Assembly (NCBI GenBank): GCA_032209605.1 | Contig: JASFXZ010000016.1 | Coordinates: 14,012,001 to 14,076,000, forward strand | DNA from: Mactromeris polynyma | Lineage: Eukaryota; Mollusca; Bivalvia; Venerida; Mactridae | Direction of reading: 5' to 3' | Length of the DNA: 64,000 nucleotides | Part shown: in pieces, positions 1 through 11,232 of the stretch | Numbering within the stretch: the stretch's first letter is position 1 | Layout of the letters: the number at the start of each line of letters is the position of its first letter | The notes under the pieces: model-generated | Told to the model about the DNA's origin: nothing | The model's database searches: none | What the model saw: only the letters and a program-made list of their open reading frames with translations | Translations under genes and position numbers: made by a program

Positions 1-860
1 TTTATTCGATACCAACTTTATGCACATAATGTAAATACTGAGAATTTAAATACCTATGCTCATTTTCAGAGTCAAATTAGAACAACAAAACATTCTCTGA
101 TTTTCAATATATAATTATATATATGTCATTGGAAAGCTGGGATACTAACAATATTATTGTATGTTAAATATTAAAAAGGTTAATGAATACCGCCGTATTT
201 TTCATATTATATTGGTTGAACGGCGCCGCCGCCTTTTACACCCCCCTTGCGTCTGTTGACGAAATTGTTCACAAAATATACCATACAATAGGAAAAAAAT
301 ATGTAGGCAGCACATGTCACTTCAGAGGGTATGTGACCACCTAAGGTACACATGAGTCACAGAGACACTGATCAGTCCAACCAAACCGAATAGAACTATC
401 ATGCCACCGTGAGGAGACAGGTACGGAGGATCGAACTTACGCCCATCTTTGAATGAAAACACTTGATAGTATAGGGCGATTAGCAGAGGCAATGCGACCC
501 TCATTAGTAACTTTTTTGCCATTTTTTTGTCACTTTTTGGTTTTGCTCAAGCCTGATAAAATGTCAATGACTGTGTTTTATTCTTTGTGTATAAACATCG
601 TCATGATAGAATATAATGCTACAATAATAATTAAAGATCTCTGTATATTTTCGTTTTTATACTCAGACTCAGACATACATGTAAGGTTTGGGGAATTTTA
701 TGGGGGGGGGGGCGTCGGGATCCGCTAATGAGTCCGATGATAGTAAGATGATTTGCCTCTCCTGCATAGATCTCTTATAAACGAGACATTGTGACCCAAT
801 AAGACCAAAAACGCACGAGTACCTGAGACCCTCACGGGTCCAACGACAGAAATAAATTAG
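1..860. repeat. 5' flank segmental duplication, copy A (pairs with 13132-14046)
   Basis: From the first base, this stretch matches 13132-14046 almost base for base, including a GGCGGCG-rich patch near 220, a C-run and a G-run (about 706). The matching copy has about 50 extra bases near 13185 and more TTTTTGTCACT repeats near 13690. The homology is cut by the window edge on the left. No gene is supported; the short frames here are not conserved with 13132-14046. It is the left part of the duplicated block carrying the TRIM-like gene. Confidence 0.8.
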
Positions 861-1480
861 ATCCTCTATAGGGGCCTCCCTACGATGGTCTGGTGGTTCT
901 TCTTGCACTCGTTGGACTCCTGGTTGACTTGGGTTGTCGTGTATACACGGTCATACGCAGTGAGATACGCAGAGGACAAATTGCTCGATGTATCATCAAA
1001 TCCTTTCATTGAGCGAGAAATGCAAGTTTTGGTCCTCAATAGACCCCCTGCGATGGTGTGGTGGTAAATTTGCTTCTGTTGGACTGGATGGGTCTCATAT
1101 ATGATCTCATTGGGTCTTATTGTCTCCTGCCTTAGTAAGGGAGCGATGCAGAGGGCAAATCGCCATATTGGATATTTACGTTCAAACATAAGTGTAAGTT
1201 CGATCCTATGTAGGGGCTTTCCTACGAGTCTGGTGGTATTTTTATGTAATCGATGGACTCGTGGTAGTCTCAAGTTGCTGGGTATACCGGGTCTTATTGG
1301 GTCACATTACCTCCTAAGGGAGGTATGGATAGAGCAAATCGTCCTATTATCGTATATTTTCTTTCAATGACAGGTACAGATTTAATTGTTCCTCAATAAA
1401 GATCTCCCCAGGATGGTGTGTTGGCTAGGTCAACTTGTAACAGTTGGACTCATGAAGGTCTCAGGTACTCGAGTGTATCT
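690..1480. repeat. Degenerate ~175-bp tandem repeat with an inverted arm
   Basis: Four degenerate units start near 861, 1036, 1205 and 1392. Each opens with a CCTC/CCTATRTAG-type block followed by TCTGGTGG or GTGTGGTGG and later a GGGTCTTATTGGGTC-like block. The stretch at about 720-855 is a reverse-complement version of part of the unit, so the block can fold back on itself. The same block occurs at 13910-14046 plus 16396-17040, where a 2.3-kb insertion splits it exactly between the inverted arm and the direct repeats. It may be a foldback transposon or local satellite. Confidence 0.65.
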
Positions 1481-2199
1481 GTATTTTGGGTGAACATAGC
1501 TTTTTGTTGTGTTACATGACGTTAATTTACCGAGAGTATCTTCCTGCTTGATTGAACCTCTTTACGGGCCTCAATTCGTTACTGCTCAATGGCGTAAGGG
1601 AGGTAATTATTGTTGACCACCCCTATTGACGGCTAGCTGGCTGACTGTTAACAATGACTATGCCTATTTTCTGAAATCAAAAGTAGGTTCAAAGTCAAAC
1701 ATAGAAAATGGCGTTTGGAGGGCGTTCTGAGATGAAAATGTCGACTGAAACATTTGGTTTCGTCTGTACTACATGCTCAGAATACAACAAGACAGTAGAA
1801 GCTGTGAAGTATTGTGTAGAATGTAGTTATTGTTGTCAATCTTGTACCGACGCGCATAAACTCCCAGCATTGAGAAGTCACAATTTGATGGATGTCAATC
1901 AAGGAAATCAAGCGAGCGGTCAGCAGTCAAGTTTGTTGGAAATTCCAACTGAACGATGTATCGACATAAAGGGAAAGTGGTTGACATGTATTGTGAAGGA
2001 CATGATGTTGTTGGATGTTCTACATGTTTTGTTAAAGATCACAAGTAAGAATTTATTTACATTAATTATTGATATCAATTTTTTGATAGAATTATGATCA
2101 CATCTCCACTGCACTCCTCCCCCTTCCGGCATTATAGGCTCAACCATCATGGGCCGTCAAACACCGCTGCCAGCATGAAGTTATTCAAATGGGAAAAAA

Positions 2200-2350
2200 G
2201 TACAACCCAATGTGGGGCTCAAGTCCATGGCCCATTACACACTAAACGGCGGTCTACCGACTGAACTAACAGGGCGGCCGTCTCCCAACACCACTACAAT
2301 TAGATCTACCTCTACAACACAGCAAAACTGGGCTCGAACCTACGACCCCT
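2200..2350 (-). mobile_element. tRNA-derived SINE fragment in the intron of copy A
   Basis: Read on the minus strand there is a box A-like TTAGTTCAGTCGGTAGA and a box B-like GGACTTGAGCCCC 30-40 bp later, followed by a second box B-like block (GTAGGTTCGAGCCCAG). The same insertion sits in the introns of copies B and C, so it predates the duplications. No intact tRNA fold is evident. Confidence 0.6.
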
Positions 2351-3137
2351 GAAACAGTGATATGGCCCTAGTCCAAAATATACGTGTACATTCTCATTTA
2401 TTAAATTTATTCTACAGGCAGACTTTATGTGTTTCATCATTCATGATGTGTAATGAACCAAAACTTAAGCAATTGATCTACATACTTTATACATGTCGGT
2501 GCTCAATTTTACATTGTTTAACACAAATAAAATCAATAGGCTACATATGAACATTGTCACAATGTCCTATGTTTTAAATGTGTTTTTTATACATATATAT
2601 GCAGAATGTAATTGTAAGTCATTCCATTTCAGATCTTGTCAAGACAGTCACATCCATTCTATACCAGACATGATTGACGCCATATTTAAGTTGTCTGACT
2701 GCAAACTGACGCACAGTCTTCTGAAAGAAATGATGGTATCCATGGGAAGTAAATCTACAAATACCCAACTTCAACTTCAGACTTTGAAGAAAGCAAAGAA
2801 CGAAGCTTTAGGTCAAGTCAGTACATTCCAAAAAGCATTGGAAGCCATCTTGAGTAAAATTGCCGAGTCATCACGCAAAGAAATAGAAGTTGTATACAAA
2901 CAACTAGAAACAAAAATTCTACAAGCCAAGCAAAGTGTTGATAACATCTGTAAAGATTTGCAGACGACAGACGACAAGTTAAATCAATCAGAAGGAAATA
3001 GAGCCCAACGTTTTGTTTGTACGAAAATTGTCCAAGAAAAAATAAAAGAAGCAAAAGGTGAGAAGATGAAGCAAGAATTACAACATAATACAGACGTAGA
3101 GATATCATTCATTCCAGACCAATCATTGATGGACTAT

Positions 3138-3290
3138 ATCCAAGCTTTACAAGGTATTGGTCAAGTACAGAAACACGACCCCTACAATATCCAAGCTTTA
3201 CAAGGTATTGGTCCAGTACAGAAACACGACCCTTACAATACCCAAGCTTTACAAGGTATTGGTCAAGTACAGAAACATAGAAAACAGAAA
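3138..3290 (+). repeat. In-frame 51-bp tandem repeat in exon 2 of copy A
   Basis: Three successive units (start about 3138, 3189, 3240) encode IQALQGIG(Q/P)VQKHDPYN. Copies B and C have a single unit at this place. The repeat lies between the coiled coil and the propeller and lengthens the linker by 34 residues without breaking the frame. Confidence 0.9.
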
Positions 3291-4109
3291 CACGATGTCT
3301 ACAAAATCAAAGGAAGTAGAGATATTACCATAGAACTTTCTCATGATTCTAAGACATGCGATTCCCATGGATGTTGTCTGACACATGATAACCAACTACT
3401 TGTTACAGATTGGGACAATAAGAAACTAAAACGTATTGATATCCAGAAGATGTCAGTTGTTGGCTATTGTACTTTAGATTCTATACCTCAAGGTGTATGT
3501 TGTATCAGTAAACATGAAGTTGCTGTTGCATGTGAGAGAGACAACAAGATCCAGTTTGTTTCCATTTATAACAAATTGAAACCTACAAGACAAATTAAAA
3601 TGTCTCATAGTTGTTATGGTATTGCTTTCAAGGACGGTCAGCTTTATGTGACAGATTGTGGTGCTTCACTCTATGTTTATGATATGACTGGTACCCGGCT
3701 GAAGACAATTACACAAGACAATGCTGGTAATCAGCTGTTCTACAATAGTAGACATGTTACATTCAATGAAAGTGGAGACAGAATGTTTGTTGGAGGTGGG
3801 GACAAGGGACTTGTATGTTTTGATGGGATGGGAAATTATTTGTCCACTATTACAGACACTGACCTGACGCATGTAGTTGGTGGATGTGTTGATGGTAGAG
3901 GAAACATGTTTGTAGGTGGGTTCATATCACATAATGTGGTACAAGTCAGTGAGAATGGGAAGAAACTTGGTGTGGTTGTGAAGCAAGGAGATGGATTACA
4001 ATGTCCATACTCAGTGTGTTTTCATCAGGGACTGAATAGAATGTGTGTTACCATGATGGACAGTAATAAAGTGAAAATGTATGAACTAGAGAAATCAAAC
4101 ATATTGTGA

Positions 4110-5511
4110 GATAACAGAGTTGTCAATTCTGTGTACATGTATTATTGATAGAATATAAGTTAAACTCACAAAAAACTTACAACAACTGTACATTATATTT
4201 TGTTTTATGTAATCAAACTTCAAGATAATATGACTGTTATATATAGTATCTAATATTTAAATTGTATGTGTTTATTGTTTAAATACAGCATGGTAGTACT
4301 TTTTAAAGGGACATCACATTTTTCTTTCTTCTCTTCTTTGATAGCTGTGTAAATAGATTATACTAAAATGCACAAATAAAGGGAGGTAATAAAATTATTA
4401 AAATTGAGATTTTGAGTGTGATACTATGAATGATATTAAATTTAAATATATCCAATAAAACAGTGATTTAATTGTTGTAAACATATATGGTATTGCATAA
4501 TTAAGATTAAAGTAAAAAATGTCTTTATTTTTGTATTAAATTATTTAACTATAGAGATGGTATTAAAAAGTAAATACATTATTTTGCAGATCCCATTTAA
4601 ATATACTGGTTTATAATATACAGTATATAGTTTCCAATTATATTATAACTTACTTGATTGTTTTATTTAAAATATATTAACTAACTACTGTATATGTGGT
4701 GAAATTCATGACATGAGAATGTTGGCGGATTTAATGAATTTAAGAAAGTTGTGAAAATATCCAACTGTTTAAATTTCTGCATTCGCAGAGGACAAGTATA
4801 TTTTTTCATGTCTGTACAATATAACTTTGCATTGTGTTTTGACTTGTGTACTTATTACCTCTATATTTTCTTCCTTTATTTTCATTAATAGAAATATATA
4901 TATATATGCTTTTTCTTTCTTGTTTAATATCTTACTATGATGAAACATGTAGAAATTATAGTACAAATAAATACAATTGTGTCTTGTCAAATTCTGTTGT
5001 TAAATTGCCATGTTTTTGAACCAATACTTAGTCTGCATTGGAGAGAATTTCAAAAAATTGATGCTTTCAATTCTATTCACTTGTTTATCACATCATGTAC
5101 ACTTTTATCTTGTCAAATACCGTTGCTAGGTCGCCATGTCTTGTACCAATACTTAGTCTGCAGTGGAAAGAATTTCAATAAGCTTATGCTTCCAATTCCG
5201 TCGTATTGTCTATAACATGTACATTGTTACTTTGTCTAATACTCTATATTACATGACAATGTAGACAAATGAATATGTTTAAACTAATTCTACAATCGAC
5301 AAAATAGGTTGACCAATGCCTATGATTTACCTAATTTTCTTGAAAGCATTGTAGTAAATTTACGCATGTTATTGGTATTACACGTGAGCAATAAGTCTTT
5401 GACTTTAGCACAAGCTCGGATGATTTCAGACCACAGTCGAGAGCCACCCTACAAACTGAGAATGTTCATAGATGTACGTACATATCATTAATTATTTTTG
5501 CGTGAAACAAA
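4110..5511. repeat. 3' flank of copy A, conserved in B and C; tandem duplication junction at its end
   Basis: AT-rich sequence homologous to 8039-9480 and 19577-21025, with many small indels. It holds candidate polyadenylation signals AATAAA at about 4374 (copy A only) and at 4966-4971 (present in all three copies). Near 5511, after GAAACAAAATCTGC, the sequence jumps directly into the 5' flank of copy B (CTTACCTGATG), which marks the tandem-duplication junction. No coding region is supported; the 60-residue frame near 5309 is 3' flank. Confidence 0.75.
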
Positions 5512-5712
5512 ATCTGCCTTACCTGATGTTAATTTACCGAGAGTATGTTCCAGCTTGATTGAACTTCTTTACGGGCCTCAATTCAATGGTTTAAGGGAGG
5601 TAATGATTGTTAGAGCTATTGACCACCTCTATTGACGGCTAGCTGGCTGACTGTTAACAATGACTATGCCTATTTTCTAAAATCAAAAGTAGGTCAATGT
5701 CAAACATAGAAA

Positions 5713-8038
5713 ATGGCGTTTGGAGGGCGCTCTGAGGTGAAAATGTCGGATGAAACATTTGATTTCGTCTGTACTACATGCTCAGAATACAACAAGACAG
5801 TAGAAGCTGTGAAATATTGTGTAGAATGTAGTTATTGTTGTCAATCTTGTACCGACGCGCATAAACTCCCAGCATTGAGAAGTCACAATTTGATGGATGT
5901 CAGTCAAGGAAATCAAGCGAGCGGTCAGCAGTCAAGTTTGTTGGAGATTCCAACCGAACGATGTAGCGCACATAAAGGGAAAGTGGTTGACATGTATTGT
6001 GAAGGACATGATGTTGTTGGATGTTCTACGTGCTTTGTTAAAGATCACAAGTAAGAATGTATTTACATTAATATCAACTTTATGATAGAATTATTATCAC
6101 ATCTCCACTAGAATTATTATCACATCTCCACTTCACTCCTCCCCCTTCCGGCATTATAGGCTCAACCATCATGGGCCGTCAAACACCGCTGTCAGGATGA
6201 AGTTATAAATTCAAAGTACAACCCGATGTGGGGCTCAAACCCATGGCCCCCTACACACTAAACGGCGCTCTACCGACTGAACTAACAGGGCGGCCGTCTC
6301 CCCACACCACTACAATGTCTACCTCTACAACACGGAAACACTGCGCTCGAACCCTAGACCCCTTAAACAATGATATGGTCCTAGTCCAAAATATACGTGT
6401 ACATTCTCATTTATTAAATTTATTTAGAGCTAATCATTTCCTTTTTTAAATTTTACAATATTCAACAGGCAGAATCTATGTGTTGTTATCATGATGTGTA
6501 ATGAACCAAAACTTAAGCAATTGATCTACATACTTTATGCATGTCGGTGCTCAATTTTACATTGTTTAACACAAATAAAATCAATAGGCTACATATGAAC
6601 ATTGTCACAATGTCCTATGTTTTAAATGTGTTTTCTATACATTTATGCAGAATGTAATTATAAGTCATTCCATTTCAGATCTTGTCAAAACAGTCACATC
6701 CATTCTATACCAGACATGATTGACGCCATATTTAAGTTGTCTGACTGCAAACTGACGCACAGTCTTCTGAAAGAAATGATGGTATCCATGGGAAGTAAAT
6801 CTACAAATACCCAACTTCAACTTCAGACTTTGAAGAAAGCAAAGAACGAAGCTTTAGGTCAAGTCAGTACATTCCAAAAAGCATTGGAAGCCATCTTGAG
6901 TAAAATTGCCGAGTCATCACGCAAAGAAATAGAAGTTGTATACAAACAACTAGAAACAAAAATTCTACAAGCCAAGCAAAGTGTTGATAACATCTGTAAA
7001 GATTTGCAGTCGACAGACGACAAGCTAAATAAATCAGAAGGAAATAGAGCCCAACGTTTTGTTTGTACGAAAATTGCCCAAGAAAAAATAAAAGAAGCAA
7101 AAGGTGAGAAGATGAAGCAAAAATTACAACATAATACAGACGTCGAGATATCATTCATTCCAGACCAATCATTGATGGACTATATCCAAGCTTTACAAGG
7201 TATTGGTCAAGTACAGAAACATAGAAAACAGAAACACGATGTCTACAAAATCAAAGGAAGTAGAGATATTACCATAAAACTTTCTCATGATTCTAATACA
7301 TGCAATTCCCGTGGATGTTGTCTGACACAAGACAACCAACTACTTGTTACAGATGTTAACAATAAGAAACTAAAACGTTTTGATATACAGAAGATGTCAG
7401 TTGTTGACTATTGTACTTTAGATTCTGCACCTCGTGGTGTATGTTGTATCAGTAAACATGAAGTTGCTGTTGCATGTGAGAGAGACAACAATATCCAGTT
7501 TGTTTCCATTCATAACAAGATGACTCCTACAAGACAAATTAAAATGTCACATGATTGTTATGGTATTGCTTTCAAGGATGGTCAGCTTTATGTGACAGAT
7601 AATAGTGCTTCCCTTTATGTTTATGATATGACTGGTACCCGGCTGAAGACAATTACACGAGACAATGCTGGGAATCTGCTGTTCAACCATAGTAAACATG
7701 TTACATTCAATGAAAGTGGAGACAGAATGTTTGTTGGAGGTTGTGACAAGGGATTTGTATGTTTTGATGGGATGGGAAATTATGTGTCCACTATTACAGA
7801 CACTGACCTGAAGTATGTAAATGGTGTATGTGTTGATGGTAGAGGAAACATGTTTGTAGGTGGGTTCATATCACATAATGTGGTACAATTCAGTGAGAAC
7901 GGGAAGAAACTTGGTGTGGTTGTGAAGCAAGGAGATGGATTACGATATCCACTCTCCGTGTGTTTTCATCAGGGACTGAATAGAATGTTTGTTACCATGT
8001 ATGAGAGCGATGTTGTGAAAATGTATGAACTAGAGTAA
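5713..8038 (+). CDS. TRIM-like protein: B-box1, B-box2, coiled coil, NHL-type beta-propeller (copy B)
   Basis: The model is two exons, 5713-6050 and 6679-8038, with a phase-2 GT-AG intron (AA|GTAAG ... TTTCAG|A), giving 565 aa. The start is the ATG in AAAATGGCG, conserved in all copies. B-box 1 uses C20, C23, C36, C39, C46, H50 and H58. B-box 2 uses C84, H87, C96, H99, C104, C107, H112 and H119, and the intron splits it at K113. A charged coiled coil spans about 125-300. From about 308 there are repeated strands of the xxLLVTDxxNxKLKRFD type, which suggests a six-bladed NHL/TolB-like propeller. There is no RING finger, so E3 ligase activity cannot be assumed. Such RING-less B-box/NHL proteins form large expanded families in bivalves (established knowledge), often discussed in immunity; that role is inference here. 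The frame is intact. Confidence 0.88.
6215..6375 (-). mobile_element. tRNA-derived SINE fragment in the intron of copy B
   Basis: This is the counterpart of the element at 2200-2350. On the minus strand it has box A-like TTAGTTCAGTCGGTAGAGCG and box B-like GGGTTTGAGCCCC. It is shared with copies A and C. Confidence 0.6.
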
Positions 8039-9500
8039 TCAAACATATTGTGATATAACAGAGTTGTCCATTCTGCGTACATGTATTATTGATAGAATAT
8101 AAGTAAAACTTACATAAAACTTAACAGAAGTAATTGTCTGTTCTAACGACTACACAACAACTGTGCATATGTTTTGTTTTATGTACTAATAATCAAACTT
8201 CAAGATAATATGACTGTTATATAATATAGTATCTAAGATATAAATTGTGTTTATTGTTTAAATACAGCATGGTAGTACTTTTTAAAGGGACATCACATTT
8301 TCTATTCTCCGATAGCTGTGTAAATAGAATATACTAAAAAAATGCACAAGTAAAGGGAGGTAATAAAATTATTAAAATTGAGATTTTGAGTGTGATACTA
8401 TGAATGATATTAAATTTAAATAGATCCAATTAAACAGTGATTTAATTGTTGCAAACATATATGGTATTGCATAAATAAGATTAAAGTAAAAAATATCTTT
8501 ATTTTTGTATTAAATTATTTAAGTATAGAGATGGTATTAAATAGTAAACACATTTTTGCAGATCCCATTTATATATACCGGTTTATAATATACAGTGTAA
8601 TGTTTCCAATTATATTATAAATTACTTGATTGTTTTATTTAAAATATATTAACTAACTACTGTATATGTGGAGAAATTCATGACATGAGAATGTTGGCGG
8701 ATTTAATGAATTTAAGAAAGTTGTGAAAATATCCAACTATTTAAATTTCTGCGTTCACGGAAGACAAGTAAATTTGTTCATGACTGTACAATATAACCTT
8801 GCATTGTGTTTTAACTTGTGTACTTATAACCTCTATATTTTCTTCCTTCATTTCATTAATAGAAATATATGCTTTTTCTTTCTTGTTTAATATCTTACTA
8901 TGATGAAACATGTAGAAATTATAGTACAAATAAATACAATTGTATCTTGTCAAATTTTGTTGTTAAATTGCCATGTTTTTGAACCAATACTTTGTCTGCA
9001 GTGGAGAGAATTGCAATAAGTTGATACTTCCTATTCTATTCACTTGTTTATCACATCATGTACAATTGTATCTTGTCAAATACCGTTGTTAGGTCGCCAT
9101 GTCTTGTACCAATACTTAGTCTGCAGTGGAAAGAATTTCAAAAAGCTTATGCTTCCAATTCCCTCCTATTGTCTATTACATGTACATTGCTCCTTTGTCT
9201 AATACTCTATATTACATGACAATGTAGACAAATGAATATGTTTGAACTAATTCTACAATCGACAAAATAGGTTGACCAATGCCTATGATTTACCTAATTT
9301 TCCTGAAAGCATTGTAGTAAATTTACGCATGTTATTGGTATTACACGTGAGCAATATGTCTTTGACTTTAGCACAATCCCGGATGATTTCAGACCACAGT
9401 CGAGAGCCACCCTACAAACTGAGAATGTTCATAGATGTACGTACATATCATTAATTATTTTTGCGTGAAACAAAATCTGCACTAGTAATAAGGTACATCA
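8039..9500. repeat. 3' flank of copy B
   Basis: Homologous to 4110-5511 and 19577-21025. A candidate polyadenylation signal AATAAA lies at 8929-8934, about 890 bp after the stop. Unlike copy A, the sequence continues past 9480 into the SINE and minisatellite also found after copy C. No gene is seen. Confidence 0.7.
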
Positions 9501-9559
9501 GAACGATGACTGGGACACGTTACTACCCTAAAATGTAACGAAACTAACAATGTTAGAAG

Positions 9560-9770
9560 ATGAGACCTAGTGGTCGAAGGTAGAGTGCCCGACTCCTGAT
9601 CCAATGGTCATTAGTTTGAATCCCGCCACAGACAGTGTTGAACCGCGCACTTCACAATCCCTGAATCAGAAGGCGAGAGTACTGGTACTTAATCATCCTC
9701 GCCGAGAGTGGTTCATGTAAGTCACACAATTTTAATAACTTGTTTCATGTTCAATGTAAAATAAGTACAA
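9560..9770 (+). mobile_element. tRNA-derived SINE (type I)
   Basis: A tRNA-like head contains GGTAGAGTGCCCGACTCCTG and a box B-like AGTTTGAATCCC. The body has CTTCACAATCCCTGAATCAG and ends near AATGTAAAATAAGTACAA. A duplicated copy is at 21100-21310, and dispersed relatives are at 27240-27450 (minus) and 33525-33735 (plus). Confidence 0.7.
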
Positions 9771-10002
9771 TTGTACTTATACACTCTACAAACGTGCTAA
9801 GAACTCCGCTGACATATTTAGATTGTTGTAATTAAATATGAATATATATATCAAATAGAAATTTTACATACAAAAAGTTCAATATATCTGTAATGATTCC
9901 ACGGTAAATTTCAGCACAAAAACAGATACTTCATTGCAATGAAGCCAATTACATGGACATTACACTACACCGAAATTGTAAGTCACAGATTAACTGAATC
10001 AG

Positions 10003-10230
10003 GTCTGTGTGGGGAGGCATTGCCTTATGTATGTGGCTTCCCTGTGTGGGGAGGCATTGTCTTAAGTATGTGGCGTCCCTGTGAGGGGAGGCATTGCCTT
10101 ATGTATGTCGCGTCCCTGTATGAAGAGGCATTGCCTTATGTATGTGGCTTCCCTGTGTGGGGAGGCATTGCCTTATGTATGTGGCGTCCCTGTGTGGGGA
10201 GGCATTGCCTTATGTATGTGGCTTCCCTGT
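10003..10230 (+). repeat. 37-bp minisatellite, short allele (~6 units) after copy B
   Basis: Units carry the core GGGGAGGCATTGCCTTATGT followed by ATGTGGCGTCCCTGTGT or TGGCTTCCCTGTGT variants. Both flanks match those of the array at 21549-23831. All three frames are open because the unit is 37 bp and lacks stops, so frames here are not genes. Confidence 0.95.
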
Positions 10231-10271
10231 AACACTTTAATTACTCTCTCATTGTATCAATGAAAGTTCGT

Positions 10272-10465
10272 AGCCTAACACCTGGTCATCCAAAATCCGG
10301 TTGCATCGATGCCCATATAGACACATAGATCTCAGTAGATTTGCATGAATGCGTGCCACACAATTTAAGTGAGGCGAATTGTTCTCCCGATTTTTGGTGG
10401 CACGCATTCCGGCAAATCTACAGAGATCTATGTATCGATATGGGCATCGATGCAACCGGATTTTG
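10272..10465. mobile_element. Foldback (long inverted repeat) element, right arm truncated
   Basis: The arms read AAAATCCGGTTGCATCGATG on the left and CATCGATGCAACCGGATTTT on the right, with further pairing inward to GTGGCACGCATTC. The outer part of the left arm (CCTGGTCATCC) has no partner here, although it does in the copy at 23865-24077. The homology between blocks B and C ends at this truncation. Confidence 0.85.
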
Positions 10466-10499
10466 TAATCTATAACATAATATTATGCCTTTCCGAGTT

Positions 10500-11232
10500 C
10501 TAACCTGCGTCTTTCAGATTAGCGTCTGTGTGCTGTACTGGTTGATTTATCTTTGTTTATATCAGTACTTCATCAGAAAAAATGAAATTCGATGGATGTT
10601 CAAACCATTTGAAACTAAAGTCACTTTATCAAATGGCCAACACTGGAGGCAATAGTATGGAGAATGGGTAAATATTCCACGCTCAATGACTGCTGTGGCA
10701 GTCGGCCCTATTGATGGTACAGCGCATGAAATCAACAGACCAGGTAAAGAACCACAACAAGAATATTATTCAGGTTACAGATATTATCATGCTCTACATT
10801 CACAGCTGATAACAAATAACAGCGGAGTGATTGTCCAAGTTGAGAGTGGATTTCTTGGTCATATTAATGACGCTCAACTGTATGTTTTAATGGCTAACAT
10901 TGGTCCGGGAGAAGAGCTTGATTTTCCTCCAAGTTGAATTTATTAGCAGATTAGATATACCCTAATACATACCCATTCATGACAGGTTTTACTGCACTAC
11001 AGCTTCCACGGAGGAACGGCAGAGACTTGAGGAAATGTATAAAAAATCATGAATGTGTACAAGCGTACTGAGTATCTGTAGAACATGGATGATGCTAATG
11101 CAGAACTAAAGACTTACAAGGTAAAAAGCTCAGTGTGGAGACATTCGCGACCGCTGTTGGGGGAAACTGTAAAGGCATGTGCGGCACTAAGTCATGTGCA
11201 TACACGGAAAGAAATAGGTTTGCATTATTAAA
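10500..11232 (+). pseudogene. Decayed DDE transposase (Harbinger/IS5-like, DDE_Tnp_4 type)
   Basis: An 83-residue open frame (10686-10937) contains VGPIDGTAHEINRP, a YYSGYRYYHALHSQ block and ESGFLGHINDAQ, the pattern expected around the first catalytic Asp and following blocks of Harbinger/ISL2EU-type transposases. The next block (IYPNTYPFMTGFTALQ, about 10955-11000) is in another frame behind a stop. A C-terminal block with NAELKTYKV, WRHSRPLLGE and RKEIGL runs from about 11097 to a stop at 11232. Several frameshifts and missing segments make it a dead copy. No terminal repeats were found. The family is recognised by motif, not by database search. Confidence 0.7.

Larger units (their letters stand above)
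1708..4109 (+). pseudogene. TRIM-like B-box/coiled-coil/beta-propeller gene, copy A, frameshifted
   Basis: Exon 1 is 1708-2044 and exon 2 is 2633-4109, with a GT-AG intron at the same position as in copies B and C. Exon 1 encodes the first B-box (paired Cys plus DAHKLPALRSH). Near 1957 a one-base deletion relative to B and C shifts the frame in the second B-box: after ERC it reads IDIKGKW instead of S(A/V)HKGKV, so the zinc ligands are lost and the frame no longer meets exon 2 correctly. Exon 2 is fully open: a coiled coil, then NHL/beta-propeller-type strands ending in VKMYELEKSNIL. It also carries two extra in-frame 17-residue repeats (IQALQGIGQVQKHDPYN type). It is called a pseudogene because of the frameshift. 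Exon 2 has no other lesion, so inactivation would be recent; a sequencing error at one base is the alternative. Confidence 0.75.

Noticed and set aside
5309..5491. Conserved 60-residue frame after TRIM copies A and B
   Set aside because: It is conserved only because the flank was duplicated. In copy C indels disrupt it, and it has no recognisable domain.
6626..6678. Start of TRIM exon 2 at the upstream ATG (MCFLYIYAEC...)
   Set aside because: That stretch is intron. The acceptor TTTCAG at 6678 restores the second B-box in phase with exon 1. The same holds at 2493 and 18158.
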